Below, one piece after another: positions 56,898-64,000 of a stretch of 64,000 nucleotides of DNA (position 1 is its first letter; every line of letters begins with the position of its first letter). The DNA is from CALDTK01 sp965215215 (lineage in GTDB: Bacteria; Bacteroidota; Bacteroidia; Chitinophagales; Saprospiraceae). A program made the position numbers and the translations under genes. The notes beneath the pieces are model-generated. The model was not told the origin of the DNA, searched no databases, and saw only the letters and a program-made list of their open reading frames with translations. The stretch lies in the NCBI GenBank assembly GCA_965215215.1, contig OZ244043.1:2108001-2172000 (forward strand). Direction: 5' to 3'.

Positions 56898-57482
56898 TCA
56901 GTTAATAGATCGAGGATTGGTAACCGAGCGCGGCAAGTTCTCCCGCTCTGCCGCCCAGTTGAGCTCGGGGGTGTCGTGCACCAGAAGCAGCATATCATTC
57001 AGCTGAGCTTCGAACTCGACCCAGAGGTCCGGGTGCAGCTTCTCCGCCTTTTTGAGCAGAGTAGGGATGCGCTTCACTACGTAAGGCGCGAGCTTCGCCC
57101 ACCGACTCGGGTTGTGGTAGCGCTTGCGCATGCGGGGCAGGTGGGTGTCGAGGGCCAGGTGGAGCAGCTCCACCATGAGCTGCACTTCGCCGAGCTTGTT
57201 CTTGGTCACGCGCACGTGCCGGGTGAGGTAGCCACTGCAGTAGCGGATTTGCATCATCAGTTCACCCGGACTGAGGTCCCAACTCACATCCCCTACGCGC
57301 TCGCCGAAGTACTCGCGGAGTTCGTCGACGCGCTCCTCGGTGGTTTCACCGTGTTCGAGGTGTAGGAAGGAGAGTTGCTCGAGCAGGAGTGCATCCTTGG
57401 CGATGAGGCGGAGGAGGAGCTTGTCTTTTTCGCGCTCGGGGAGTTGGCGCACCATGGTCTTTTGCTCGTCGGATAGCTTCAC
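56898..57482 (-). CDS. Conserved hypothetical protein, helical and cytoplasmic
   Basis: The 194-residue protein starts at GTG 57482 (MKLSDEQKTMVRQLP). It is rich in charged helices: EREKDKLLLRLIAKDALLLEQLSFLHLEHGETTEERVDELREYF, then HLPRMRKRYHNPSRWAKLAPYVVKRIPTLLKKAEKLHPDLWVEFEAQLNDMLLLVHD. No signal, membrane segment or known domain is recognised. Codon use and clean ends support a real gene. It may belong to a Bacteroidota-specific family, but I cannot name it. Confidence 0.6.
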   Translation of the reverse strand: MKLSDEQKTMVRQLPEREKDKLLLRLIAKDALLLEQLSFLHLEHGETTEERVDELREYFGERVGDVSWDLSPGELMMQIRYCSGYLTRHVRVTKNKLGEVQLMVELLHLALDTHLPRMRKRYHNPSRWAKLAPYVVKRIPTLLKKAEKLHPDLWVEFEAQLNDMLLLVHDTPELNWAAERENLPRSVTNPRSIN

Positions 57483-57965
57483 GGGGGTGAAGATTGCGCG
57501 CGCGAACCGTGAGTAGTGTCTTTCCTGGTTCAGCTATTCAGCTGGAGGTCGGCGGTGCTAGATTGAATAGAGTAGGTATACTGTGATACACCAACTGGAT
57601 GTATAGCGGCACCAAGCATATTTAAAGTACGTTGTTTTACTTGAGATTGTGTATGTCTTTTAAGTTATAAATGTTATAAAACATTAGTTTCGGTTTCGTA
57701 TGTCGATTTATTGGGTTTGTTGCAAAAAGAATTAAAACCAATTTGGAGTAAGCTTTTCGGCTTCGACTGGAAGTTTGGGCTCTTCTTACTTTTGATTGTT
57801 TGCACCCCTCGAAGTGATAGCAGAGTTTTTCTAGCGAAGCGGGGTCGATAAGTTTTGACGCAAGGCCCTATTTACATTAGGCGGCATGGTACATAGCGTT
57901 GTGACTGATACGCTGCAGTCTACTTTGACTGCAATGCGCTGGAGTAGTAAATTACATTAGGCCGA
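57483..57965. other. AT-rich intergenic region with a short duplicated start segment
   Basis: No gene longer than 24 codons is supported. TTACATTAGGC occurs at 57872-57882 and again at 57952-57962, both followed by an ATG; the second is the SIMPL gene start. Between them lies a 24-codon frame (57886-57960). A degenerate mini-hairpin (GTTTTGACGCAAGGC) sits at 57852-57866. Confidence 0.5.
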
Positions 57966-58721
57966 ATGATATCCAACCGTCCTAAAGTTCTTGTGAGCTA
58001 CCTAGTAGCGTTCTTTACGTGCCTCCTGGTTTCGAGAGCATTTGCTCAGCGTGGCATTGACACGACCGATCTCGCTGTTACAGGTGTAGCCCGCGTCACT
58101 GTTGCCCCTGACATCGGGGTGTTGTCTATCGATGTCTCCGAGGTCCGGCTTACGATGAGCGGAGCGGTCGAGGCCTTGGCGACCAAAGCGGAGAGCTACG
58201 TAACCACGCTGACTGAACAGGGATACGCCGAGGGGGACATCAAAACTACCTCTTTCGGCGTGTCCACGAACCAAATCCGTAGGGATGGAGACGATATCGA
58301 CAGCGGGTACGTCGCTCGACAAAAAGTTCGACTAGTTTACGATTACTCGCCTGATCGGTTGTCGCAATTATTTCAGGCACTGGGCGCCGCGGACTACAAC
58401 GTCGAATTCGGCTTCACTTTCGAGTTATCTGATTCGCTTAAACAGCAGGTCAGGGACAAAATTCTCGTCGACGCAATCCAGGATGCGCAGGCTAAGGCGG
58501 AGACGATGGCGGAGGCCGCCTCGCTCAAACTCGTGGGTTTAGCATCCCTCACGGATCAGGCTTACGAGTTTAGTGACATGCAGCAGGTCAGTAGGGAGAG
58601 TAACTACTATGGAGTTGCTGCTGACGCAGTCATTGATAGTTCTTACGACCTTCAGCCCGATGGAATTTTGTTTCAGAAGGCAGTGATCTTGAATTTCGTT
58701 GCGGTAGCCGAATCGAAATAG
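57966..58721 (+). CDS. SIMPL-domain (DUF541) periplasmic protein
   Basis: The 251-residue protein has a signal peptide (VSYLVAFFTCLLVSRAFAQ) and the SIMPL pattern: LAVTGVARVTVAPDIGVLSIDV, AEGDIKTTSFGVSTNQI, YVARQKVRLVYDYSPDRLSQLFQAL, QDAQAKAETMAEAASLKLVGLASL. Proteins of this family sit in the periplasm or outer membrane and are linked to oxidative or envelope stress, with no fixed biochemical role. It is more AT-rich than its neighbours. No cysteine remains in the mature part. Confidence 0.88.
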   Translation: MISNRPKVLVSYLVAFFTCLLVSRAFAQRGIDTTDLAVTGVARVTVAPDIGVLSIDVSEVRLTMSGAVEALATKAESYVTTLTEQGYAEGDIKTTSFGVSTNQIRRDGDDIDSGYVARQKVRLVYDYSPDRLSQLFQALGAADYNVEFGFTFELSDSLKQQVRDKILVDAIQDAQAKAETMAEAASLKLVGLASLTDQAYEFSDMQQVSRESNYYGVAADAVIDSSYDLQPDGILFQKAVILNFVAVAESK

Positions 58722-58861
58722 ACAAATGCTACTCTTGGGATATTCGCCCCTGCGAGATCCGCCTGGGTACCGGTCTTAAGGTTGTGAGTCGCGCTTTTGC
58801 AAAACGGTGATTCGTCGGCAGACCGCCGCTCGACCCTACGATTCGAAGTTTGGGCGGAGTG

Positions 58862-59479
58862 CTAGTGAGGTTTGCTCTCGTTATCTAACCGGTTGAGCTC
58901 GGCGGCGAATCGCTCGAGTTCCGCAAGCGCTCGCTGCTCCCTGCGTACTCCCTGGCGGATCACATAAATCAAGACGATCGCCATTACCACGTAGGATCCA
59001 TAGATCCCGATCGTAGCCCAGCGCCCGAGACTCACCCAGAAGAGCGGCGCGAAGAGGGCAAACCCGAGCGTATAGCCGGCGAGGCAGACGCCGGTAACCC
59101 AACCGTGCGCCGTTTTGCGGAAGCGGACCAAACGGGTGACTTGCGCCGTGAACCGCCGGGCGTCCGCGAGGATATCGACCCGGGTAGCGCGGGCGTAACT
59201 CACTGCCTCGACGCCGATCCGGAAGCCGAGGCTCGCGATCATCAGGCTTACCGCGGCGAGGCTCAGTGCGTTGTGCGCGCGGACTACGTGAGCGAAGAAG
59301 AGCACCACGCCCAGCAACGTGAGCGAGAGAACGCCGATGGTAACGAGGTGCGCGTGCGTGCTTTCGGCGCGCTGGCGACTGGCCCGGCGGAGACGTTGGG
59401 TTGATTCCGGTGGGCGGGCGTGGTTGTGCCGGCCGGCTTCGGCCCAGAGTTCGTCGAGGAGGTCGGGAGAGTCAGGCAT
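58862..59479 (-). CDS. Four-helix membrane protein, possible anti-sigma factor
   Basis: The 205-residue protein has a soluble N-terminal 45 residues (SPDLLDELWAEAGRHNHARPPEST...) and four membrane helices in two pairs (about 47-68, 74-92, 125-147, 152-170). A basic cytoplasmic tail follows (RQGVRREQRALAELERFAAEL). Its start overlaps the sigma factor's stop by 8 bases. Position and the short N-terminal cytoplasmic part suggest an anti-sigma factor, but no ZAS/HxxxCxxC motif is present. A mini-hairpin lies in the loop between the helix pairs. Confidence 0.55.
   Translation of the reverse strand: MPDSPDLLDELWAEAGRHNHARPPESTQRLRRASRQRAESTHAHLVTIGVLSLTLLGVVLFFAHVVRAHNALSLAAVSLMIASLGFRIGVEAVSYARATRVDILADARRFTAQVTRLVRFRKTAHGWVTGVCLAGYTLGFALFAPLFWVSLGRWATIGIYGSYVVMAIVLIYVIRQGVRREQRALAELERFAAELNRLDNESKPH
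59112..59126 (+). repeat. Mini-hairpin element, GC/GC stem, loop GGAA
   Basis: GTTTTGCGGAAGCGG is antisense in the 4-TM protein gene (encodes RFRKTAH), in the soluble loop. Confidence 0.7.
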
Positions 59480-59966
59480 GGTCGGTCATGAGTTGGCGGA
59501 GCTTTTCGCGCAGGCGGTGGGTGCGCACGCGGAGAGCGCCCGGTGAGATGCCGGTGACGGCGGAGATGTCGGTGTAGCTCAGCTCGTTGAGCGTGAGCGA
59601 GATGATCAGTCGGTCGAGCTCGGAAAGCTGCCCGATGGCTGTGTAGAGTTGTTCGATGCGTGGGTTCGGCCTGGACTCGTCGCCCCGCGGCGGTTCGGGC
59701 GTCCCGGGATCCGCGAACACGAGCTCGGGTTTGTTCCGTTTGCGGCGGGCATCTTGGAGGCAGGTGTTGACGGCGATGCGGTAGACCCAGGTTTTCGCTT
59801 CCGAGCGACCTTCGAAACGGGCCAGCGCGCGCCACACCTGTACGAAGGTCTCCTGGGTGAGGTCCTCGGCCCAGCCCCGGTCGCCCTTGCAGAAGCCGAG
59901 GCAGATTTGCTTCACGAGATCGGCGTAGGTATGATGAAGCTCCTCAAAGCGATGCTTACTCTTCAC
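59472..59966 (-). CDS. ECF-type RNA polymerase sigma factor
   Basis: The 164-residue protein has sigma region 2 (YADLVKQICLGFCKGDRGWAEDLTQETFVQVWRALARFEGRSEAKTWVYRIAVNTCLQDARRKRNK) and region 4 (LSELDRLIISLTLNELSYTDISAVTGISPGALRVRTHRLREKLRQLM), separated by a short linker, as in ECF (group IV) sigma factors. It would direct RNA polymerase to a small regulon in response to a signal. It overlaps the hydrolase gene upstream by 11 bases and the membrane protein downstream by 8, so the three are one operon. Confidence 0.92.
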   Translation of the reverse strand: MKSKHRFEELHHTYADLVKQICLGFCKGDRGWAEDLTQETFVQVWRALARFEGRSEAKTWVYRIAVNTCLQDARRKRNKPELVFADPGTPEPPRGDESRPNPRIEQLYTAIGQLSELDRLIISLTLNELSYTDISAVTGISPGALRVRTHRLREKLRQLMTDHA

Positions 59967-60810
59967 TTGCCCCGTCTTGCAGCGGAAGGGCAGCGCGCAG
60001 TTGCGTCACGAACCAGGTGGGCTCGTCGAGCACGACGAAGTGCTTGCCCCCCGGGGCAAAGTGGAGGGTGTGGTTCTTCAGTCCGGCGTACTGTGCCTCG
60101 TAGTTGCCGCGCGCGATGTCCTCGCCGTACTGCGGGGAGGCCAGAATGGTGGTGGGGGCTTCGATCCGGGGGAGGAGTGGACGGAGGTCGAGCCTGAGGA
60201 GATCGGTGTAGCCGTAGACGAAGGTCTCGCGATCGCTCGCGTTCATCCACGCCTGCAGGGAGCATACGTCCGCCGCCCGTGTCGCCATCCCGGAGGCCAT
60301 CACCCGGTTCACGGTCCGTACGGAGTCCGGGCCGAGGGCGAGGGAGGACACTACTTGCGGACTGTCGTAGCGGATGTACTCGGCGGGCACGCCGGGCATC
60401 ATCACTTCGCGCATGCAGGGCAGGGCGTCCACGATCACGACGCGGGCAACGCGGTCCGGCAGGGCGGCGGCGAGCTCGGTGGCGAGGTTGCCGCCCATGC
60501 TGTGGCCGATGAGGTCGACTTGCCGCAAGTCCTCGGCGAGTACGTAGTCCACGAGCGCCTCCCGTACCGAAGCGTAGAAGGGGGTGTCGATCGGTGGCGC
60601 GCCGGCGAGTCCGGCGTAGCTCACGAAGTGGTAGTTGCGGCCGACGCCGAGTCCGTGTGCTGCTTGCGCGAAAACGCGTCCCGGGGTGGCGAATCCGGGC
60701 AGGAAGAGGGTCGGGCGGCCGGAGCCCGCTACCTCGACCTGGATGGCCGGGGGCTGGGCCTTGAGGTGGAGGTGGGCGAAGAGAAGACAAAGGAGAGAGA
60801 GGAGCTTCAT
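59956..60810 (-). CDS. Exported alpha/beta hydrolase
   Basis: The 284-residue protein has a signal peptide (LLSLLCLLFAHLHLKAQ). The alpha/beta hydrolase core has the oxyanion segment TLFLPGFATPG, the nucleophile elbow LIGHSMGG with Ser, and the C-terminal HFAPGGKHFVVLDEP with the catalytic His. It is likely an esterase or peptidase acting in the envelope. Its 3' end overlaps the sigma factor gene, which is unusual and suggests a functional link. A mini-hairpin encodes VFAQAA near residue 48. Confidence 0.85.
   Translation of the reverse strand: MKLLSLLCLLFAHLHLKAQPPAIQVEVAGSGRPTLFLPGFATPGRVFAQAAHGLGVGRNYHFVSYAGLAGAPPIDTPFYASVREALVDYVLAEDLRQVDLIGHSMGGNLATELAAALPDRVARVVIVDALPCMREVMMPGVPAEYIRYDSPQVVSSLALGPDSVRTVNRVMASGMATRAADVCSLQAWMNASDRETFVYGYTDLLRLDLRPLLPRIEAPTTILASPQYGEDIARGNYEAQYAGLKNHTLHFAPGGKHFVVLDEPTWFVTQLRAALPLQDGASEE
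60662..60675 (-). repeat. Mini-hairpin element, GC/GC stem, loop GCAA
   Basis: The reverse complement reads GTTTTCGCGCAAGC. It is sense in the alpha/beta hydrolase gene. Confidence 0.65.
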
Positions 60811-61131
60811 GCTTGTTTTCTCTCTTAGGTGCTCGTTTGGGGGTGGATGTTACATGGGGAGTAGGCGGTAACCATCTCGCCGTCTACGAGCCTACCGACC
60901 GCTACCTCACGCCGAATCGGGGGGATTTCATGCCAGTAAATGTGCGCGCACTGTGGTTCTCGGCCAATGGCACCAATCTAGTGGACCGGTTCCCGAGGCT
61001 TGCGGTGAGGGAGCATCCCGGGGCGTAGGCGGCACCGGTCCCGACGTTACCGCGATCTCGCGGGCTTCAGCATCTAGCGGGCGCACCCGTCTCTATGCCG
61101 TCCGGTGGGTAGGTAGGGTACAGTAGGTTTC
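60811..61131. other. Intergenic region, nothing recognised
   Basis: About 320 bases between the hydrolase start and the end of the VapC-like gene. Short frames lack domains and good starts; no repeat or terminator is evident. Confidence 0.5.
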
Positions 61132-61557
61132 CTAACCTGTGCTCGCCCAAGGGTTGACGAGACGCACGCCCGTAGGTTCAAAATCACGAACGTTCCTCGT
61201 CACTACCGTGAGCCCCCGGGATAGCGCGATACCCGCGATCATACTGTCGATCAGCGGGGGCGTCGGTGTGGTGTGCAGTGCTGCGGTGACGCTGGCGGCT
61301 GCGGTATCGAAGTCGAGGATCCGCCTTTCAAATTTCGCCAGAACGGCGCGTTCGTACCAGCGGCGTAGGTTCCTTCCCTGCGGTGCATCGCGCCGTTCCA
61401 TGCGTACGATGCCCGCCTCGAGTTCGAATAGGGTAATCGTGCTGAGGTAGAGAGACTCGAAGTCAACGCCCACGAGCCAGCGTGCTACACTTGGTTCACC
61501 CTTAGGAGTACCCAGCTTGCGAGACTCCGAAATCACATTGGTATCGAGTAGAAACAT
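61132..61557 (-). CDS. VapC-family PIN-domain toxin
   Basis: The 141-residue protein matches FitB/VapC-like PIN ribonucleases: MFLLDTNVISE with the first Asp, STITLFELEAGI with the Glu, PPLIDSMIAGIALSRGLTVVTRNVRDFEPTGV with the distal acids. It follows its antitoxin gene by 5 bases on the same strand. Its antitoxin belongs to a different family from the pair at 9933-10653, so the two modules are independent. Confidence 0.88.
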   Translation of the reverse strand: MFLLDTNVISESRKLGTPKGEPSVARWLVGVDFESLYLSTITLFELEAGIVRMERRDAPQGRNLRRWYERAVLAKFERRILDFDTAAASVTAALHTTPTPPLIDSMIAGIALSRGLTVVTRNVRDFEPTGVRLVNPWASTG

Positions 61558-61562
61558 GCCGA

Positions 61563-61856
61563 CTAGTCGAAATCGATCACTCGCAGCCTCGCCGCACGCT
61601 CCGGCAGTTCGAGATCGACGTCTTCAATACCGGGGACATCCGCAGCGATATTCGCCTCCCGCATCACATCGTAAGCGCTGCGGCCAGGACTCCGTTGCGA
61701 CAGCTCCTCATAGGCTTCGTAACTGAGGAGAACGTGCGCCGGGCGCCCGCGATCCGTGATGACCACTGGTCCTTTTTGAGCGGCACGCTTCGCCTTGGCC
61801 AGTTCCTGATTGAACTCGCGGGCCGACATCTTGAAAGTAGATGGGGAGTCTGCCAT
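61563..61856 (-). CDS. Phd/YefM-family antitoxin
   Basis: The 97-residue protein has the Phd/YefM N-terminal DNA-binding pattern: FKMSAREFNQELAKAKRAAQKGPVVITDRGRPAHVLLSYEAYEEL. The acidic C-terminal toxin-binding tail follows (GIEDVDLELPERAARLRVIDFD). The start is ATG 61856, directly after a GTAGTAA/TTACTAC palindrome that is the likely autoregulatory operator. An internal ATG at 61829 (MSAREFN) is the common start in shorter family members. Confidence 0.88.
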   Translation of the reverse strand: MADSPSTFKMSAREFNQELAKAKRAAQKGPVVITDRGRPAHVLLSYEAYEELSQRSPGRSAYDVMREANIAADVPGIEDVDLELPERAARLRVIDFD

Positions 61857-61872
61857 GTAGTAAAGTTACTAC
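61857..61872 (-). promoter_or_regulatory. Palindromic operator of the Phd-type antitoxin gene
   Basis: GTAGTAA and TTACTAC are separated by 2 bases. The palindrome abuts the ATG at 61856. Confidence 0.6.
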
Positions 61873-62557
61873 TTTTCTTCTCCGATTGCGTGGCTATAGT
61901 TGGTGGTGGAAGAGCGCGGAACTTCCACATGGACAGTTGGGTCACGCAGCCTAACTCCAGGGGTGAACAGTCGCCGGCATCAGCGCCGTTAGCGAACTTT
62001 CCAGTTAGGCACTTACTCTCCGACCTGTCGCCCCTACCCATCTGACAGTTGTGACTTGCAAAACCCCCGAGGCAACCCACCTTGTCAGTTACAACTTGCA
62101 GACTACCCATTGCCGGAAAGACTACGGCTCCTGCTCGATTGAGTGGGCTACATAAGTAGCATCCTGGGTGCCGTATTCTCGAAGCACTCGACCACTAGGG
62201 CCTGCGTCGAAACCCAACAAAATGCACCTCGCGAATACAAATTCGAGCTACGCATTTACGCCCATCCCGAACCGGGGTACCCTGCGCGAAACGTTCTTCT
62301 TCTCCCAATTCCCTCCCGAAGATCAGCTCTCGTCGAGCAAGCGGGGAGATTTAGCCTTAGCGGCAAAACGTTTGAAATCGGGGGAGCTAAGAAAGGCTAT
62401 TGCCAGATCGCGGATATGGCCGACGGCTACCTCGCCGTAGACAGCTTCGCCCGGGGTACGGGGCATAGGATTCCACGCTATCTGTTTGGGTTTTTGCGGT
62501 AACGATCTTATCGAGGAGCTTTTACACCCTTGCCGTCCGCATCACGCCGGCTACATT
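61873..62557. other. Long intergenic region without a supportable gene
   Basis: About 685 bases. Two similar stretches, near 62042-62058 (ACAGTTGTGACTTGCA) and 62083-62097 (TCAGTTACAACTTGCA), are spaced about 40 bases and might be a regulator site or element remnant. Frames around 62143-62502 overlap in two phases and neither has a recognisable domain. A mini-hairpin-like sequence with an extra base (GTTTTGCCGCTAAGGC on the minus strand) lies near 62354-62369. Confidence 0.45.
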
Positions 62558-62572
62558 TGCAACTATGTTGCA
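62558..62572 (+). promoter_or_regulatory. Palindrome centred on the TonB receptor start codon
   Basis: TGCAAC-TAT-GTTGCA is a perfect 6-bp-arm inverted repeat whose centre contains the ATG at 62565. A bound repressor would block both transcription and initiation of this receptor gene. Confidence 0.5.
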
Positions 62573-64000
62573 TTTATCTGCAGCCCTCCGTGCCACGCTT
62601 CTCCTCTTGATACCGATACAACTGCTCGGCCAGGCTCAAGAACAGGTCTTCGAAGGCGTGATCCACGACGCAGCCGACCGACCCGTCGAACTCGCTACGA
62701 TCGAAACGAGCCCGGGCGACGGTTTCGCCGTAACCGACGCCGACGGTGCCTTCCGCCTATCGTGCAGCTGCCCGCGGCCGGTGACCCACCTCGATGTCGG
62801 TCACCTAGCGTACGACCCCATCCGCATCGCCCTCGATAGCGCGGGAGACCGATCGCGGCTGCGCATCCGGCTGCGTGGGGTCTCCCACCAACTCTCGCCC
62901 GTCGAGGTTTCGGGCCAACCGGATGCGCTGACGACGCTACTGCGGAGCAGTCAGCCCGTTCACGTGCTGACCGAAGCCTACTTCGAGCGGCATCCCTCCG
63001 GCACCTTCGCGACCGCGCTCGAGGCCCTGCCCGGGGTGAGCAGCATGAAGTTGGGCGTCGGCATCGCCAAACCCGTGATCAGGGGCATGAGCTTCAACCG
63101 CGTCCTGGTCAGCAACCGGGGGATCAAGCAGGAGGGCCAGCAGTGGGGCGCCGACCACGGCCTCGAGGTCGACCCCTTCGACATCGCTACCGTGGAGGTG
63201 ATCAAGGGGCCGGCCACGTTGCTGTACGGTTCGGACGGACTGGGGGGGGTGATCAATATCCGGCCCAAGACCTTCCGCGCGGACAACGGACGGGAGCTCG
63301 AGTGGACCAGCGGTTTTCAGTCGAACAACCGCGCCTTCTCGAACTCCTTCGGCGTCGAGGGCAGGCGCGATGCCTGGGTGTACAGCGCCCGGGCGACGCA
63401 CCAGGACTACGGCGATTACGCCGTACCGGCGAGCGAGTTCACCTACGCGGGCTTCAACCTCCCGATCTACGACGATCGACTCAAAAACACGGCGGGCCGG
63501 GAGCTCCACTACAGCGTGCTGGCGGGTCGGCAGACCGCCGACTACACCTCTACCGTGCGCTTCTCGGCCTTCAATCAGGAGGCCGGCATCTTTACCGGGG
63601 CCATGGGCCTGCCGCAGAGTTACGGCTTGCGACACGAGGGCGCCCACCGGGATATCGACTTCCCGAAGCAGCGGAACCGGCACCTCATGCTGGTTAACAA
63701 CAATGAGTTCTCGCTGGGGAGCGGCGAACTGGAGCTCGACCTCGGCGTGCAGTGGAACACGCGGGAGGAGCTCTCCTTCCCCGGGGCGCACGGCATCGAC
63801 GCCTCGGCGGTCGACAGCGACCTCGCCCTCGCTCTCGGGCTCACCACCTACACCGCCAACGTGCGCTACCGACGCGAAGTCGGTGAACAGTACACGATGC
63901 TGTTCGGTAGTCAGTACCAGCGTTCGCGGAACCGACGCTCGGGCTTCGAATTCCTCCTACCCGACTACCGCTCCACTCAGGTAGGTCTGTTCACGTACCA
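62565..64000 (+). CDS. TonB-dependent receptor, 3' end outside the window
   Basis: ATG 62565 starts a signal peptide (ALRATLLLLIPIQLLGQAQ), then a carboxypeptidase-regulatory-like domain (FEGVIHDAADRPVELATIETSPGDG). The plug follows (LTEAYFERHPSGTFATALEALPGVSSMKLGVGIAKPVIRGMSFNRVLV, VEVIKGPATLLYGSDGLGGVINI), and then the barrel begins. The frame is open to the last base, about 478 residues visible of an expected 750-800. The plug with an extended GQQWGADHG region resembles metal or metallophore receptors, which is inference. The start codon sits inside a palindrome. Confidence 0.9.
   Translation, partial: MLHLSAALRATLLLLIPIQLLGQAQEQVFEGVIHDAADRPVELATIETSPGDGFAVTDADGAFRLSCSCPRPVTHLDVGHLAYDPIRIALDSAGDRSRLRIRLRGVSHQLSPVEVSGQPDALTTLLRSSQPVHVLTEAYFERHPSGTFATALEALPGVSSMKLGVGIAKPVIRGMSFNRVLVSNRGIKQEGQQWGADHGLEVDPFDIATVEVIKGPATLLYGSDGLGGVINIRPKTFRADNGRELEWTSGFQSNNRAFSNSFGVEGRRDAWVYSARATHQDYGDYAVPASEFTYAGFNLPIYDDRLKNTAGRELHYSVLAGRQTADYTSTVRFSAFNQEAGIFTGAMGLPQSYGLRHEGAHRDIDFPKQRNRHLMLVNNNEFSLGSGELELDLGVQWNTREELSFPGAHGIDASAVDSDLALALGLTTYTANVRYRREVGEQYTMLFGSQYQRSRNRRSGFEFLLPDYRSTQVGLFTY

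Noticed and set aside
634..60675. Mini-hairpins as transcription terminators or integron attC sites
   Set aside because: The T tract precedes the stem, and on the other strand A residues follow it, so no terminator is formed; many lie inside genes; the integron core GTTRRRY pairs and larger folded structure are absent.
60813..61028. Short plus-strand frame downstream of the hydrolase start
   Set aside because: No domain, no clear start signal and unremarkable composition; not supportable as a gene.
1..64000. tRNA or rRNA genes
   Set aside because: No cloverleaf with a GGTTCRANYCC-type T-arm and no conserved rRNA segments were found by eye on either strand; a covariance-model scan would be decisive.

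Overview
The window looks like chromosomal DNA from a high-G+C member of the Bacteroidota, most likely close to Lewinella and the Saprospiria (inference). The support is family-level: TonB-dependent receptors with carboxypeptidase-regulatory-like N-termini, a TonB receptor/DUF4249 pair, type IX secretion (T9SS) style C-termini on two large exported proteins, DUF2851, DUF805 and DUF1080 proteins, split HipA kinases, and several start codons that sit directly behind a TAnnTTTG-like -7 box. No rRNA, tRNA or CRISPR array was found.

Layout. 1-5.2 kb is ordinary housekeeping: a partial unknown gene, a galactose-mutarotase-like enzyme, an exported S10 carboxypeptidase and an AsmA-like protein. 5.2-28.3 kb is an accessory region full of selfish and defence-type genes, many of them broken. 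It holds an AT-rich nuclease/helicase-like gene killed by an amber codon and an IS3-family insertion, a decayed second transposase, two related NmrA-like reductases (one a chimera with an AraC fragment), three AAA+ ATPase genes of the DUF234/DUF4143 type, a VapBC-like pair, an AbiE-type pair with a dead toxin, a three-gene HipBST-like module, two Uma2-type genes and scattered regulators. 28.5-36 kb encodes a large exported thermolysin-type protease, a TonB receptor with its DUF4249 partner and an SdiA-regulated-type lipoprotein. 36-48 kb is core metabolism and envelope: an EEP-type phosphodiesterase/nuclease, lpxK, DUF805, DUF2851, folA, ssb, nadB, acylphosphatase, a SemiSWEET, a GT39-type glycosyltransferase and small outer-membrane-like proteins. 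48-56.5 kb holds a three-gene sugar-catabolic operon and a beta-helix surface protein. 56.5-64 kb holds an IS21-like end remnant, a SIMPL protein, an ECF sigma/membrane protein/hydrolase operon, a second VapBC module and the start of another TonB receptor.

How genes work together. The DUF1080 protein, the Gfo/Idh/MocA oxidoreductase and the exported glycoside hydrolase are closely packed on one strand and probably degrade one sugar substrate. The TonB receptor and DUF4249 lipoprotein are 2 bases apart. The sigma factor overlaps both a 4-TM protein that may be its anti-sigma factor and a hydrolase. hipB, hipS and hipT overlap and sit behind four evenly phased operators.

The most striking signal is not a gene. 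A 14-15 base element, consensus GTTTTGSCGNAAGSC, occurs at least 29 times on both strands, inside and between genes. Its core is a tiny inverted repeat with a GNAA loop whose stem bases co-vary (GGC/GCC, GCC/GGC, AGC/GCT, TGC/GCA). This matches the class of exceptionally stable DNA mini-hairpins d(GCGNAAGC). A second pattern is that all three AAA+ ATPase genes carry their own private direct or inverted repeats running up to or over the start codon.
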